Source: Nageia nagi
Taxonomy: Eukaryota; Pinophyta
DNA: 64,000 nt
Reading direction: 5' to 3'
Assembly (NCBI GenBank): GCA_050084985.1
Contig: JBITNC010000001.1
Location: forward strand, 154,070,001 to 154,134,000
Shown: positions 1 to 11,527 of the stretch, piece by piece
How the letters are laid out: each line of letters starts with the position of its first letter
Numbering within the stretch: position 1 is the first letter of the stretch
The notes under the pieces: model-generated
The model's input: only the letters and a program-made list of their open reading frames with translations
What the model was told of the DNA's origin: nothing
The model's database searches: none
Translations under genes and position numbers: made by a program

Positions 1-95
1 CTTAATCATTTGAATAAAGCGGGCTTAGAGTGTCATTTCCAGCGATACACATCTCAACTGGTACACTTGAATGGTGCTGTTGGATGCAGAACAAG
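1..95 (+). CDS. Possible internal exon of the Kelch-type gene
   Basis: This short stretch runs to a good donor site (AAG|GTAATT at 93-100). In the frame that leaves phase 0 at the donor it reads FPAIHISTGTLEWCCWMQNK from about position 36, which would join in frame to the Kelch exon starting near 423. A stop at 15-17 in that frame means the exon would begin after it, perhaps at an AG near 27-28. I see no Kelch motif in this piece itself, so the assignment rests on splice-phase agreement and proximity. Cut by the window edge or by an acceptor; low confidence. Confidence 0.35.
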
Positions 96-422
96 GTAAT
101 TCTAAATCCATCTAACATGCAGTCAGAAAAGGTACAAGCCCAATTATGGTGTGATCATATCTATTTGGAAATTGGTTTAAGAATCTTTCATTTTATGGAT
201 GTACCATACATGACTGAATGTTTTGATGTGATTGTCCCTCATTATTAATTGAGAAATTTTGCAAGAATTTTTCTGAAATGCATATGCAAGACTTTACAAA
301 ATATCATATCTACTGCATGTCAGCACAGATGTACTGTTAGGGTTGCATTTGTCTTCTGGTTGAAAAGGCATATGGGTTTTTGTTGCCAATATTGATGTTG
401 TTTTCATTTCTTGCCAGTGTAG
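96..422 (+). other. Putative last intron of the Kelch-type gene
   Basis: Stretch between donor GTAATT (96) and acceptor TGTAG (422), AT-rich, about 327 bp, with a T-rich run before the acceptor. An alternative acceptor CAG ends at 417, but using it would put a stop codon (TAG at 420) in the Kelch frame, so 422 is preferred. Confidence 0.45.
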
Positions 423-797
423 GTTCCTTGGCCTACTACAGTTCATAGAGAGCAGCTTCTTTGTGTGCACAAAAATAGAGTAATGCTTTATGTTAGAGAG
501 ACAAATGAATGGATACATATTGACAATGTTATGGGTTGGGAAGATTATGGGAGCTCCTCTCAAGTATCCCATCATGGTTTCACATTTCAAAGTCTTGGCA
601 ATGAGATTTATATCATTGGTGGCAGACAAGTATCTTGGTTAAATTCCAAGAGACCAATTAATAAAAACCTGAATACTGTAAAAATCTCTACCCTGCAGAA
701 CCAAGGCAGCTCAAAATACCTACCATGGTGGAATGGTGCAAATATGGGCAGTGGCAGTGGAGGCACTATTCTTGCATCTTCTGTTGTATATGTGTAA
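423..797 (+). CDS. Kelch-repeat (F-box/Kelch-like) protein, 3'-terminal coding exon
   Basis: Terminal exon following a pyrimidine-rich tract and the acceptor TGTAG at 418-422; it is open for about 124 codons and stops with TAA at 795-797. The reading has the look of the last blades of a plant F-box/Kelch protein: an LLCVHKNRVMLYVRETNEW blade (strand, then a Trp near the turn), then FQSLGNEIYIIGG, the diagnostic Kelch di-glycine after a hydrophobic strand, and a small-residue C-terminus GSGSGGTILASSVVYV. Plant F-box/Kelch proteins are substrate adaptors of SCF ubiquitin ligases; whether this one has an F-box cannot be seen because the 5' part lies outside the window. The exon has no internal stop or frameshift, unlike the surrounding transposon debris, so it is probably a live gene. 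Confidence 0.72.
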   Translation, partial: VPWPTTVHREQLLCVHKNRVMLYVRETNEWIHIDNVMGWEDYGSSSQVSHHGFTFQSLGNEIYIIGGRQVSWLNSKRPINKNLNTVKISTLQNQGSSKYLPWWNGANMGSGSGGTILASSVVYV

Positions 798-3209
798 ATT
801 TCTTCGAGTTAAATTATGCAAACCCTGCAAGTAAGATGCAATTTCTGTAAAATATTTGGGCAATTGTTGACTCTATATGATGTTTGTGTTTTCCATGGGA
901 GTCATCATGATGATCATAAGAATGCCAACCACATTCCCCAAAGCTTTTACCATGGTAAAGTGAATAATTATTGGATTCTTATAACCTACAACATATCTAA
1001 ATGGCTGGCAAGACTGTAAATCTGGTACTGATGATGAGCTAATACGTTGAATCTGAAAAATTCTTTCAAGAAACCATGATTAAGATGTCATTCCACTCTC
1101 TATTCAACCTCTATATAGCGAGTCCACTGTAATTGTTCTATTCTTTAAAAAAAGGATATCAAAGATGTATTAATACTAATAAAATTGGTTAAAAAAGGAG
1201 CCATAGTCAAGAATGATCTCGAACATTCCTCGTCTTAGCTTAAAGATCACCTCCATGAAGTAGATAAGGATTGAAAAGAATCGAGGTAAAGACCACTTAG
1301 GATTAGTAATATAGATGTAAGAAATTAATCTTTAAATACAAAAGTTTAATATCTTGATTATTATAAAATGTACCATCTATAACTTCATTAATTGATTGGA
1401 CTACTTCAATGCTAAAATACTAAAGGAATCTTTTAAAAATATAATATTAAATTCATTAATGATACTAATATCTTTAATGTTAAAGTATTCTCAACATTTT
1501 TCTAATTTTCAATTTAACAATAATAGATCAATCCGTAGATGATTTTCACTAAGAGTCATCATCCAAATCTTTCAATGATCTCCTCGTAGTAAGTGTCATA
1601 CACTTGTTACTTATTAACTTCAAGGCTCCTTATATTTGTTGTTGAGACATCATAGGCAATACCATATTACCACTTTCTTTAAGGATATTAGTAGTCCTCC
1701 AACCTTAGATGTTAGGAGCAACTTAATATTGTAATTCTAGGGTTTAGGTTTGGTGAATGTCACATCTCTTCACCCCTATGTTTGTTTATTTATTTGTTTT
1801 AGTTGGTTCTTTTCTCCAAGGACTTTTCTTTTAGTTCCTTTCTATTTTTTCGATTGTACCTCCTAGTCCCTTTGACCTTATTGATCACCCATGAACATTA
1901 ATATAATTATCTTATCTTATTTCAAGCTTAGTAATTAGTAATGGATGAAATGAGTTTCACTCGTCTTAAAACCTTTAAACTTATTGAGTAATGATTGAAC
2001 CTAGTTCAAGCATTCTTCTTTGTGATAAAATAAATACATTTTTATTAATCCAATTTCAATAGTATTAACAAAGATCCAAACTAAATAGATTTAATTGAAC
2101 CTTATCATTGGGACCTACTAAATATTGTTGGAACAATGTTTATTTTATTGGCAATGATCTTCCCTTATCAAAAAGAAGGTTATTCAGCCATTGCACTATA
2201 CACTATTATTGTTGATAATAAAAAAAAAAAAGTAATAATAATATTTGGTAAATTTGCCAAGGAAATTCAAATCTAAATGAAAATTATTTCATAAATTATA
2301 AGAAGAATAGGAGAAGTTTAATATATTCCTTAAAAACTTGACTTGATAAATTTGAAGAACATTTAAAGAATGAAAAGTTTTGAAACTTGTAGAGAGAACT
2401 CAAATTAGTTCAAAGACAAAGAAAAACAATATATAAAATTGCTAAGAATTTGTTCTAGAAATGAAATGAAATATTGTTAATTTCCACAATGGGCCAAAGA
2501 TGACCTAAGTCAGCAATAACACCAACATAAGAAAAAACAAATAAGTTATCATTGTAGTTGAAAGAAATCTCATATAAGTTCCTTGTGAAATTGAATATCT
2601 TGGAGATGAAAAGTTCCATTCAAGATATACTTATTTTGGTTAAATTTTGAATCAAACTCAAATATATCTTTGGAATATAATTATATTTTATTTAACATTT
2701 AAAAACTTATAAAATAGTATTGCCAACAATTTTTAATCTTCAAACTAGCAGAAAGCTCAAATATCTAAAATCGGCTCAAAAATACATAAGAAGACCATCA
2801 AATCCCTTGCTAGAACAAACCTCCCAAGATCTATAACTAATCCTAGGGGAAGTTAAAAGGAAGAAAAGAAAGATGTAACAAATCAAACATAGGTTTCAGA
2901 GCAAATATTCATTGACCTTTAAAACTATAATTAAACCTTTATCACTATCATGTTATAAACATGAGATTCCTAAAAATATTGTATGACTATTGTAATATTA
3001 AAATAAAGAACAATATATCAACAAATATTCTAAAAGTTTATTACATTAAATGCAAATTAATAAATAATAATAAAGTAGTGGTAAGATATGTAAAGAGAGA
3101 AAAGCATTGATATACATAAATGAATGAATGAATTATGTCTTTCAATATCCTTTAAATTCAATGGCTTGTAGGATCTATCAAAATTTGCCCAAAGATAATT
3201 ATATGTCAT
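798..3209. other. 3' flank of the Kelch gene and AT-rich intergenic DNA
   Basis: Contains the presumed 3' UTR (about the first 350 bp) and then AT-rich DNA with no convincing reading frame, terminal repeat or RNA gene that I can recognise. A short poly-A run lies at 2219-2231. Confidence 0.5.
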
Positions 3210-3467
3210 TTACATATTTAAATGATTGTTTCTAACAAAAATAAGATTCATAATAAAATTACCAAGATTGGTTTGGTTATCTTGGTTAAAGAATTCATGA
3301 ATTATGTTGTAATTACAAATCTCATTATTATATGTTTGTCTAATATATTTGTAGAATAGGCAAATAAAGAGAAAATGAGAGTCATCTTCTATGGTATTTA
3401 GGCTATAAAACTTATAAATTCTTTTATTCCATGGTATTTTGGGCGAATCTGTGCAATGCAAGCCCAT
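3210..3467 (-). pseudogene. Decayed LINE C-terminus (zinc-knuckle region)
   Basis: On the minus strand the frame reads PWNKRIYKFYSLNTIEDDSH then FLFICLFYKYIRQTY. This fits the C-terminal cysteine/histidine motif after many non-LTR retrotransposon reverse transcriptases, normally C-x2-C, an acidic stretch, H-F-L-F-x-C and then an x-Y-x-x-I-R helix. The first two cysteines are Tyr here (YKFY), while His and the last Cys remain. A helix and the tail ending NNHLNM follow, then a stop. This end would complete the LINE whose RT core lies at 13254-14830 on the same strand, if copia A and the Ty3-like remnant are removed; that joining is an inference. Confidence 0.55.
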
Positions 3468-4348
3468 TTTTTCTTTTTGGTAGATTTATGGTACATGTGG
3501 TTTTTAGTAATTTGGAGCAAGTTATTTTTATGAGTGGGTAGATTTCTATTATGAAGTGGTTTTGAAGGCAAATTGCATGGATCAGGGAGATCTGGAGTAG
3601 AAGCTTGCGATTGAAAGCAGATCCAAGCAAAGAACGCATGTGCAGTAGTTTCGTTGGCAGAAGAAATTCCAAGAGTATTCAAGATTGTGTGGGTGTTTGG
3701 AGGCAAAATCGATAATACAAGTGGCAAGGGTGCAGATGACTTCATGTTTGATGATCGTCAGTTAATATGGAAGCAACAACGGTGCAGAGACAAGGCAGAT
3801 TGTGGGTGCATGATTGTCATGTAGTCTACAAGCAACATGATGCAAGGATAATAGAAAATCATGGGTTAAGTGGATCTGGAAGAAGGCATATTGAGTCATT
3901 GGCAGAGCTAAGGATGAGGAACACCTACAAAACACATCGTTTGGGGGGCAATTGATTACGCAATGCTCATCTATACATGATTTGATGGATTCAAAGATGA
4001 GTTGAAAGGGTTTGTTGAAACCCACAGGCGGAACCCTTTGAAGGCAAAAGAAGGGTCCAAGGGGTAAGGAAAGGGAAAGGATTAAAATTTGAAAAAAAAT
4101 CCCCCTTCCTCACTTTTCTTATATTGATAACCCTTTTATTAAACTAAACTAGCTTGAAAAATCTCAAAAACTCTTTAGTTAAGCTAGACATAGGTAGCAC
4201 AATTTTGAGAGGGGTGACCTTTTGGGACATCCAAATATTGCACCATTTTTTCAATTTCTTGTAAAGAGGTCCTCTTTGAGGTTGTGAACAAGACCTATTG
4301 GACACTCTAATTTAGGATATTTAGATTAGTTAAAAAAAAAGGATGATG
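3468..4348. other. Unassigned stretch between LINE tail and Ty3-like gag
   Basis: Several short open frames of about 60-115 codons occur on both strands (for example minus 3398-3745), but none shows a domain I recognise and none has a supported start. It may include the leader of the Ty3-like remnant. I could not find a left LTR matching the one at 5203. Confidence 0.35.
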
Positions 4349-4852
4349 ATGGATACTAATGCTCTACCATTTCATATTGATTCTATGCATCATTATATTG
4401 ATGATTTTGAGGATTTTTGTGATGGCTATGTAATGGATGAGAAATTAGCCCTTTAATTATTCACTATCGGATTAAGGGCAAAAGTCAAAAAGAATTTAGT
4501 CATATTTAATCCATTAACTCTAAGAGATGCATATTCACTGGTCAAGTTAGCAGAGGCTATACTTGCATATCCACAACCTATTATGATTCATGATGACATC
4601 CATGTGTAGCCAGTGTACCCTATTGTAGAGCATGAGGACCTTCCTCTCACTTATCTCAGTACAGATGGTGTGGAGCTAGTGGATACCATTGAGGAGTATG
4701 AGGCCCTTTCTCCACCTTTTATTCATACCGATGAGTGGCTTCCAAGAGTTCAAGTCTATTGGAGCAAGCTGTAGAGAGTGAGGATATTCCTCTCACTTAC
4801 ATTACTATGGATGATCATGGGTCATGTGTTTATTTCGAGCACCCATTGTAGG
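4349..4852 (+). pseudogene. Decayed Ty3-like gag fragment with acidic repeats
   Basis: Starting at ATG 4349 the frame reads HHYIDDFEDFCDGYVMDEKL, then a TAA stop, then LFTIGLRAKVKKNL and LRDAYSLVKLAEAI. This is the classic second half of the Retrotrans_gag fold (helix with Y-x-x-x-F, then L-F-x-x-G-L, then a final helix ending in AE). The stop at about 4454 sits where Gln is common, so a single C-to-T change would explain it. After gag the reading contains two related acidic segments, EHEDLPLTYLSTDG and ESEDIPLTYITMDD, in slightly different frames, so the tail evolved by duplication. No protease or RT follows before the polypurine tract at about 5190, so the element is internally deleted or was never autonomous. 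Confidence 0.6.
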
Positions 4853-5202
4853 ACTATTTAGCATAGTAGCAACAACATGGTGTCTTCTTTATGGATTCTT
4901 CTAGATCTTTCTTTTGTTCCCACCTCGACATCAGCATCATCCTTCTTGAAGTGGAGTTTTGATACATGGATGGGCTCATGTTTAGATTTGGTGCACTGTT
5001 GGCTACTATGGCCAAGTTGGACTCCTTGGTTCCCTCTTGTCCTTGTTATTCATGGACAGTTTGTATGTGTACTTTATATTTTTGGGCAAGCTTTGAAGAC
5101 AAAGCTTGTCTAAGGGGGTAAAATTGTTATGAATCCCCTTAGGAGATTAGGTGTGTGGTGTGTAGAATCTTTGAGGATAAAGCTTCCTTAAGGAGGTGGC
5201 AA

Positions 5203-5645
5203 TGTTATGATCCCATAACATGTATTAGGAATAGTACTTGTGTTTAGTCCCATATGCACTATGCATTGTGTTATTTATGTTGTAAAAACTATTTATAGGG
5301 GGTTTCCCTAGTATTATGAAAAAAAAGAATGAGTTGAGTTTTATGTGAGAGTGATTCTCAAGTAGGTACCCCCCTAGAAGTGGTACAAGCAATCCATTAG
5401 CATAGGATTATTGTATTTTAGTAGGAGTAAGCCATAATCCTATTATGATTCGTTAGGATCTTAAATGATTTTCCTAGTTCAAACCAAGTTATCCTTAGGT
5501 AAGTTGAGTATATTTTCTTCATCATTTTTTCCTTGATATCTCTAGGAAAAGGATTAGAGGTATTTTCCAAGAGATAAGAGGAAGGTACTCACTTGATATT
5601 TAGGCCTATGGATTGCAAGAGATATGTTACTTTTGAGTTCCAACA
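5203..5645 (+). repeat. 3' LTR of the Ty3-like remnant
   Basis: Begins TGTTATGATCCCATAACA, itself an inverted repeat, right after a purine-rich tract (AAGGAGGTGG, 5190-5199). It contains a TATA-like CTATTTATAGGG near 5290 and probably ends ...TTCCAACA. The right end is uncertain because I found no partner LTR and no target duplication. A near copy of the tract and LTR start lies just upstream (5114-5145: AAGGGGGTAAAATTGTTATG), so the junction has been duplicated. Confidence 0.5.
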
Positions 5646-5801
5646 CTATTAGATACCTTTACTTACAAGTTGTATTGAAGATTTGAGTATTAAGAAAGAG
5701 AATCTCTTCAAGTTTGAAGTTGTTAAAATCATGAGATGGTTCATATTAAGAATCTTAATAACATGGAATATTGCAAGAGCCAACATGGGGTATGCATCAA
5801 A
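5646..5801 (-). pseudogene. LINE fragment left of copia A
   Basis: On the minus strand, directly abutting copia A's target duplication, the frame reads FDAYPMLALAIFHVIKILNM. It resembles the region after the RT domain of LINEs of the type found at 13254-14830, where a P-x-x-x-x-A helix follows the IE-x-x-Q segment. It is the expected continuation across copia A, which has a perfect 5-bp duplication (tcaaa). Evidence is mostly positional, since the protein signal is weak. Confidence 0.45.
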
Positions 5802-6290
5802 TGAAGAAATTAACTCTTTTTGAATTAAGTTCTAATCTACTAAGATCTCAAGAAGACACTCACAACATCAACATAATAATACAAACCAATATCACAAAAA
5901 CACAAGGTATAAAGTGGTTCCTCCCTCTTTGGGAGTACATATACTAAATAAGATTTTTTTATTATCAAAGACCTCTCTTAGAGAATCTCTCCTCTCTCTG
6001 TAAACCCTAAATCTATAACAAAACTTGCTTCCAAGTTGTACAATATGAGAGCAAGGGTACCTCACTATTTATAAGAAGAAACCCACTCTTTAACCTCCCT
6101 TTAACCCAAGGGTAACGTTAAAGATATTTTTATATTTAATCCCCTATCTATATTTAATCCTTTTACTATTTTTAATCTCTTTCCTATTTGTATTCCCTTA
6201 ATGCTTTAAGGTATCTAAAGATACTTTAAGCATTAAGTGAATTTACATTAAAGAAAAACATTACACAATATTACATTACAAATTCTAACA
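5802..6290 (-). repeat. 3' LTR of copia A
   Basis: 489 bp, bounded on the left by tcaaa and on the right by a degenerate purine tract (minus strand TTAAAGGAAAG, 6291-6301). It contains a TATA box (ATTTATA on the plus strand, 6067-6073) and a U3 inverted repeat at 6197-6237. Confidence 0.92.
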
Positions 6291-6301
6291 CTTTCCTTTA
6301 A

Positions 6302-7390
6302 TGTAATATTGGGATAAAGTATAGAGAAAAGAAGAAAGAAAGAGTAAGAGAGAGTTCTTCTCCATAGAGATACAAGTGGTGATGAGAACTTTTACATCTT
6401 TGAGAAATAAGCAAGATCTTAGTTTGAGACTCACTACAATACCATTTGAAAAAATGGTTTACAATACGATCATTAACCATAACTAGTTTCACTGTAAGTA
6501 TATTCAATCAACACTAAGTTGACATGTGACCCTCCATGAGCTCGCCCACCCAAAGTAAGTAACTTGCATTCTCAAGATGAAACTTACAAGATACAAGCAC
6601 CTCATAACCAAGATCAGTTAGATGCATCATATAAAACATTCATATCAATCATAAGATAAATGAACTAAGTAATGCAATCCATAAACTGATCAATGATGCA
6701 CTATAAGTCATCATAAAGATGCCAAGCTAATACTCATAATCATTTGTTGTATATTAGAAGCATGTGTTGATCAATAATAAAAAAGGATCATATGCACATA
6801 TGAATCACTCACATATGGATAACCAACTAGTGCCAACAAATACATATTTATTCCTCACATAATGATAATAGAAATCAAAATGTACTATGAGTTCCTCAGA
6901 TAGAGCGAATTAACCATGAAGGTGTACATTTAAGATCAACACTATACAACAAAATATCTTTCTAGAGATGAAGTTGTCATCACAAATATGAATTCAACAC
7001 ATGAATTCAAACTTCACTCCCCCTTGAGGATAACTTCACTAACCATAAGAAACTTTCAAAGTGTGCACAACAAAATTTCTAAAGCGATCTAGTGAATAAA
7101 TTAGGAGAGTTAAAGTTAGATGAATAGAGCTGCAGTTGTTCCATTAAGAACTTTCTCCCTAATATAATGTGCTTGGATTTGCAGTGCACTATAATTCATC
7201 ACTAAGAAGTCAATCCATTACTTATAATCACCAAAAAATAATGTATAAGTAAGGCATACAAACAAAAAATAAAGTGCCCAACAACTTTATTAAGAAGGAA
7301 GAAGTTACAATGGATTCAACAAGAATTCAACCTTTATTCCCTTTTTGAGAGAAACTTCACCAACCTAATAGAATCCCTAAGCTTGGATAA
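6302..7390. other. 3' internal region of copia A
   Basis: Non-coding stretch between RNase H and the 3' polypurine tract. It corresponds to 27909-28606 of element B, including repeated phrases around TCATATGCACATATG-like dyads, and no gene is seen. In B and C the same segment also separates the pol stop from the purine tract. Confidence 0.6.
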
Positions 7391-8922
7391 CTAGGCTTCA
7401 ATAAGGGGCTTGGTGAACACATTAGTAGAGTCTAGGACTGATGGATAATATTGCAAGTGTAGAAGACCATCTAGAACCTTCTTTCTGATGAAGTGGGCTT
7501 GGATTTCTATATGTTGTGTTCTTTGATGGAAAACATGATTCTTTGAAAAAGAAATAGTAGAATGATTATTTGAAAAAATTTGAGATGGAAAAACTTGCTC
7601 ATACCTAATTTCTTTCATAAGATGTCTCAACCAAATGGCTTCCTGGGATGCAACTAATATTGCATGATATTCAACCTCTATGGTGGAGAGAGCAATGGTA
7701 GGTTACTTCTTGGAAGCCCAAGAGATAGCACCTAAACCAATGCTAAACACATAAGTTGAGGTTGATTTTATGTCATATCTATCTCCCCCATAGTTGGATT
7801 TTGATAATATAGAGAACAAACTAGGGCAACTTATCATACTTGATAGCAAGATCTTTATTACCTGCAACATTTTTCAAAATTTGTTTAACTACATTGAGGT
7901 GCTCAACATACAACTTTTGCATAAATCAAGCCATCAAATTCATGACAAAGGCAATATCTGGCCTGGAGATAATCAAATAAAGAAGATTACCAATTAGTTG
8001 CCTATAAGTCGTAGCATCTGCCAACTGAGAGTTGGAACTAAGATACAAAGTGATTCCAAGAGAGATTGGAATTGCAATAGGTTTGCATTCCTCCATTCCA
8101 AACTTTTGCAATATATCTAAGATATACTTGGATTGACTAAAGTAAGTACAATCTTTGTATTGGTACACTAGTATACCAAGGTAGTAGTGTAATAGACCAA
8201 GGTCTGTCATTTTAAAATTTACCTTAAGTTTGGATATGCACTCTTGTATGATGACTATATTATTTCTTGTAATCAATAGATTATCCACATAGAGAAGAAT
8301 CAAGATCAAGTCTTATCCTTGGTTGAACACATAAAGATCTATGTCATATAAGCATTTAAAAAACCCAATGTCCTTAAAAAATCTTGAAATCTTTTTATTC
8401 CAAGCTTGAGGTGCTTGCTTAATTCTATACAAAGACTTCTTTAACTTGCAAATAAAATATTCTTTTCCTTTCACAACAAACCCTTTTTGTTGGCTCATGT
8501 AAAGTTTTGCATCTAATTCACCATTGAGAAAAGCACTCTTGACATCAAATTGAAAAACTTTCCATCCCTAAGCTGCTGAAAGAGTAAGGATTACCCAAAA
8601 AGTAGGCATCTTTTCCATTGGAGCAAAGGTTTTCTCATAATCAACTTCATATTTTTGAGTGAAATCCTTAGCTACTAACCTTGGTTTATATTTCTCAATC
8701 TCACCAACTGAATTGTATTTGACCTTGTAAATCCATTTATCACTAATCACATTTCATTCATTGGAATAAGGAACCAAATCTCAAGGTTGATTCTTCATTA
8801 GAGTCTCATACTCCATATTCATTGCATTCATCTAGCCTCATACTTTAAAGCTTCCTTGAAGGATGAGGGCTCATTCTTGATATAAATTTTAGAAAATAAG
8901 GATTTATTAATGGTCATACTTG
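7391..8922 (-). pseudogene. Copia A RT and RNase H remnant
   Basis: The order on the minus strand is RT then RNase H. 8568-8750 carries WIYKVKYNSVGEIEKYKPRL, the conserved RT entry; 8313-8498 carries the palm-adjacent LKKSLYRIKQAPQAW; 7926-8309 carries LLYVDNLL, where the catalytic YVDD is YVDN at 8280-8291, then DLGLLHYYLGI and SRPDIAF. RNase H remains as fragments ending near 7391 (FHQRTQHIEIQAHFIRKKV, VFTKPL). The pieces lie in different frames and are separated by stops, so no product is possible. The YVDN change alone would abolish polymerisation. Confidence 0.9.
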
Positions 8923-9003
8923 AAGTTTTGCTTTCATCCTAAGTTCTCAAATACTATAGTTGGAACCATCTAGGATATGGCTAGGTGCAAAAGAGTATTC
9001 CAT
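8923..9003 (-). pseudogene. Copia A gag stump fused to RT by deletion
   Basis: From ATG at 9001-9003 (minus) the reading is PSHILDGSNYSI then a stop and MKAKLQ, clearly the N-terminus of the gag seen in elements B and C (HILDGSNFGIW). It then jumps straight into the RT entry that in B begins with MTLNKS. The junction at 8917-8921 is TACTT, a short sequence expected on both sides from the intact relatives. Confidence 0.85.
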
Positions 9004-11513
9004 TGCTATAAAATAATATGAAGGAGATAAACAATGTAAGCATACATGTTGAATTTATAATATTTATCATACAAATACATGTTTGAACAAATCAAATGCT
9101 TAAATTGTTAACAATAATTATAATCATTCATCCAACATCTTCATCACCAAATATAATCGTAAAGAGGGAAGAGTTGAGGCTTATTTTCTTGTCTAAAATT
9201 AAGCCTTCACTTGGATGCCCACAAGGAGCTAACGTCCTACCAATCCTCAACCAATTCACTTTGGGTAGCAATATACTCTCATAAGGAGAAGTACTAGCTA
9301 TTTTCCAAGGTTATGATATATGTTGGATCAGCCAAATTAATTATCTTGATTAAGTTTTTTAGTTTTCCTCCTAGGTTATCAAAATAATCCTTGAATGGAT
9401 GGGCAGACATGTGGTATCACTACACACATTCTTGTCCACCTATATGAAGTTAAATTTATACCAATAGAGGACTTAGGGGCAATTAAGAAGTACGAACTTT
9501 TCACCACTTGGATCATCAAATTAAAAGGTTCCAATCTGCTTTATCCTCATCTCATGGCTCCTTAAACAAGTCATGTTATGGAATAAATGTATGGATGTGT
9601 TCATTTTAAAGGAAGCAATTTTCAATGTTTACATACTTTATATATAAAGTAAAAGTGTAAAATAATAAAATGATTTAAAAATGTGAAACTACATACAACA
9701 TCATCCATAAGTATGAGCCAAAGAGTCCAATGGATTTTGTTACGACCCCTAATGGATCTCTTTACAAAGGTTCATTAATTTTAAGTAACAACAAATGAGC
9801 CTAAGAGTCTAATGGGCTTTATTACAACCCCTAATGGATCTTTATACAAAAGTTCATTATAAAAAAATGAGGAATTCTCCCTCTTGTCACTTAAAAATTG
9901 GATTTAAAAAATAATTCCTTATTTGCAATTTATCATCAAAAAATTCATAGGCAAAAATATTTAAGATAACTTTTACACATCCACATGCATTAGGATAAAA
10001 TATTAAACCATGGATTTAAATTTTTTTATCCATATAGCAATAATCATGCATTAGGATAAAATATTAAACCATGCATTTAAAAAGTTTAAGTCAATAAAGT
10101 CCCCCCCTTTTGTCTTAAATGCGTGTTTAACAAACACCCTTATTATAAGTTGCACTTAAGTAAAATGATAATTTAGCAAATAAAGAAATATTAACCTTAA
10201 AAAAGTTTCCTATGAAAATTAGCCAAAAACTTTAGACTTAAATGACAATTAATGCAACCTTGAGATCATAATTAAAATAGAATGTCCTCTTTTTAGAAAA
10301 TCCTCAACTTTAGTTTAAAAAGCAAGACCCCTTTTTAAAAATTAGTAACTCTTTATTTAAATTTTTTTTCCCCAATGCAAAAAAATACCCCCCTTTTTAA
10401 AATACGTACCTCTTAAAATAATACCCCCCTTATTTATTTATTTTTAAATACCCTTTTTTTTTCTTTTAAAGCAATGTTTTTTATATAAAAAAGTTATTAA
10501 TGCTTGGTAGGGCATTGCAAGGTAGATGAGGGGAGGAGGGTGAAAAACCATGCTAGAGGAGGGGAGGAGGGTGAAAAATCATGCCAAAGGAGGGGATAGG
10601 ATAGGTGAGTTGGGTAGATCCCATTGCACCCCTTGAGGAGCAACCAACACACCCCCACCAAGTGGCTACATGCACCCCTTGTTAGGGGCTAAAGCATGCC
10701 CCTTAAGGAGTGGCTAGCGCATCCCCATCAGGTAGTTATGTGTGCCCCCTATTAGACGACTAGCGTGCCCCCATATGGGTGACCAACACACCCCTATTGG
10801 GTGGCCACATGCCTTGGTTGGGTGATCACGCACCCCCATAGGGTTTTTTCACTTTATATATATAATAATTTTTAATATATATTTTATTTATTTATTAAAT
10901 TAGTTTTTTTAAGGAAATTATATTTTAAAAAATATATAATTTATATATATATAAAATTTAACATTATATATATATATATATATATATATCACATATATTT
11001 TTAAACATATCAAACTTTGCATGCATGCAATTTAATTTTTACAAACATATTAGTATTGTAAAAAAAATTGTAATAATAGCATTATGGTTAAAAAAAATTG
11101 TAAAATTGTTAACCATTTCTACACTAAGTAGAAACTTGCAAATTTAAGCCATAATAACTTATTATTGCTATATTTAAGTAAATTTACTCAAAAGTTACAT
11201 ATTATTGCTACACATTAGGCAATTTTACTTTAAAAATGCAACTAATAACCTATTGTTGGTAAAAAATAATGCATAGCAATAGCATAATGTTACTATAGCC
11301 AAAAAAATATAGCAATAAAATTTACTTTGAACAATTTTTTTTAAATAAAACTTTATAATCAAAGAATCAAAATGGTTAGTAATACAAGCAAAATTTGACA
11401 AAGAACAAGTTAGGAGGGAGATTATACCTTCAAGCCCTTTTACCTCAACAAAGTAGATGGAGAAAGAAGAGGAATGGATCTTCAAGGATGTTGAAGAGGA
11501 GCCTCCAAGAATA
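9004..11513. other. Long leader of copia A
   Basis: Non-coding region between primer site and gag. The segment 9160-9600 aligns well by eye with 32560-33000 of element B and, reverse-complemented, 45270-45850 of element C. The middle (10500-10850) is a degenerate C-rich block with repeated phrases such as ACCCCCACCAAGTGGC; 10974-10989 is a short TA microsatellite. Confidence 0.7.
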
Positions 11514-11525
11514 GCTTTGATACCA
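11514..11525 (-). promoter_or_regulatory. Primer binding site of copia A
   Basis: On the minus strand, two bases after the 5' LTR, TGGTATCAAAGC differs by one base from the initiator-Met-tRNA complement TGGTATCAGAGC used by most plant copia elements. It would prime minus-strand DNA synthesis. Confidence 0.9.
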
Positions 11526-11527
11526 CT

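Noticed and set aside
3398-3745. Minus-strand 115-codon open frame with ILPPNTHTILNTLG and AHAFFAWICFQSQ, briefly read as a PPR-protein N-terminus
   Set aside because: No repeat of the 35-residue PPR pattern follows, and the frame is short and has no supported start; similarity to the A-x-x-F-F-x-W phrase alone is too weak.
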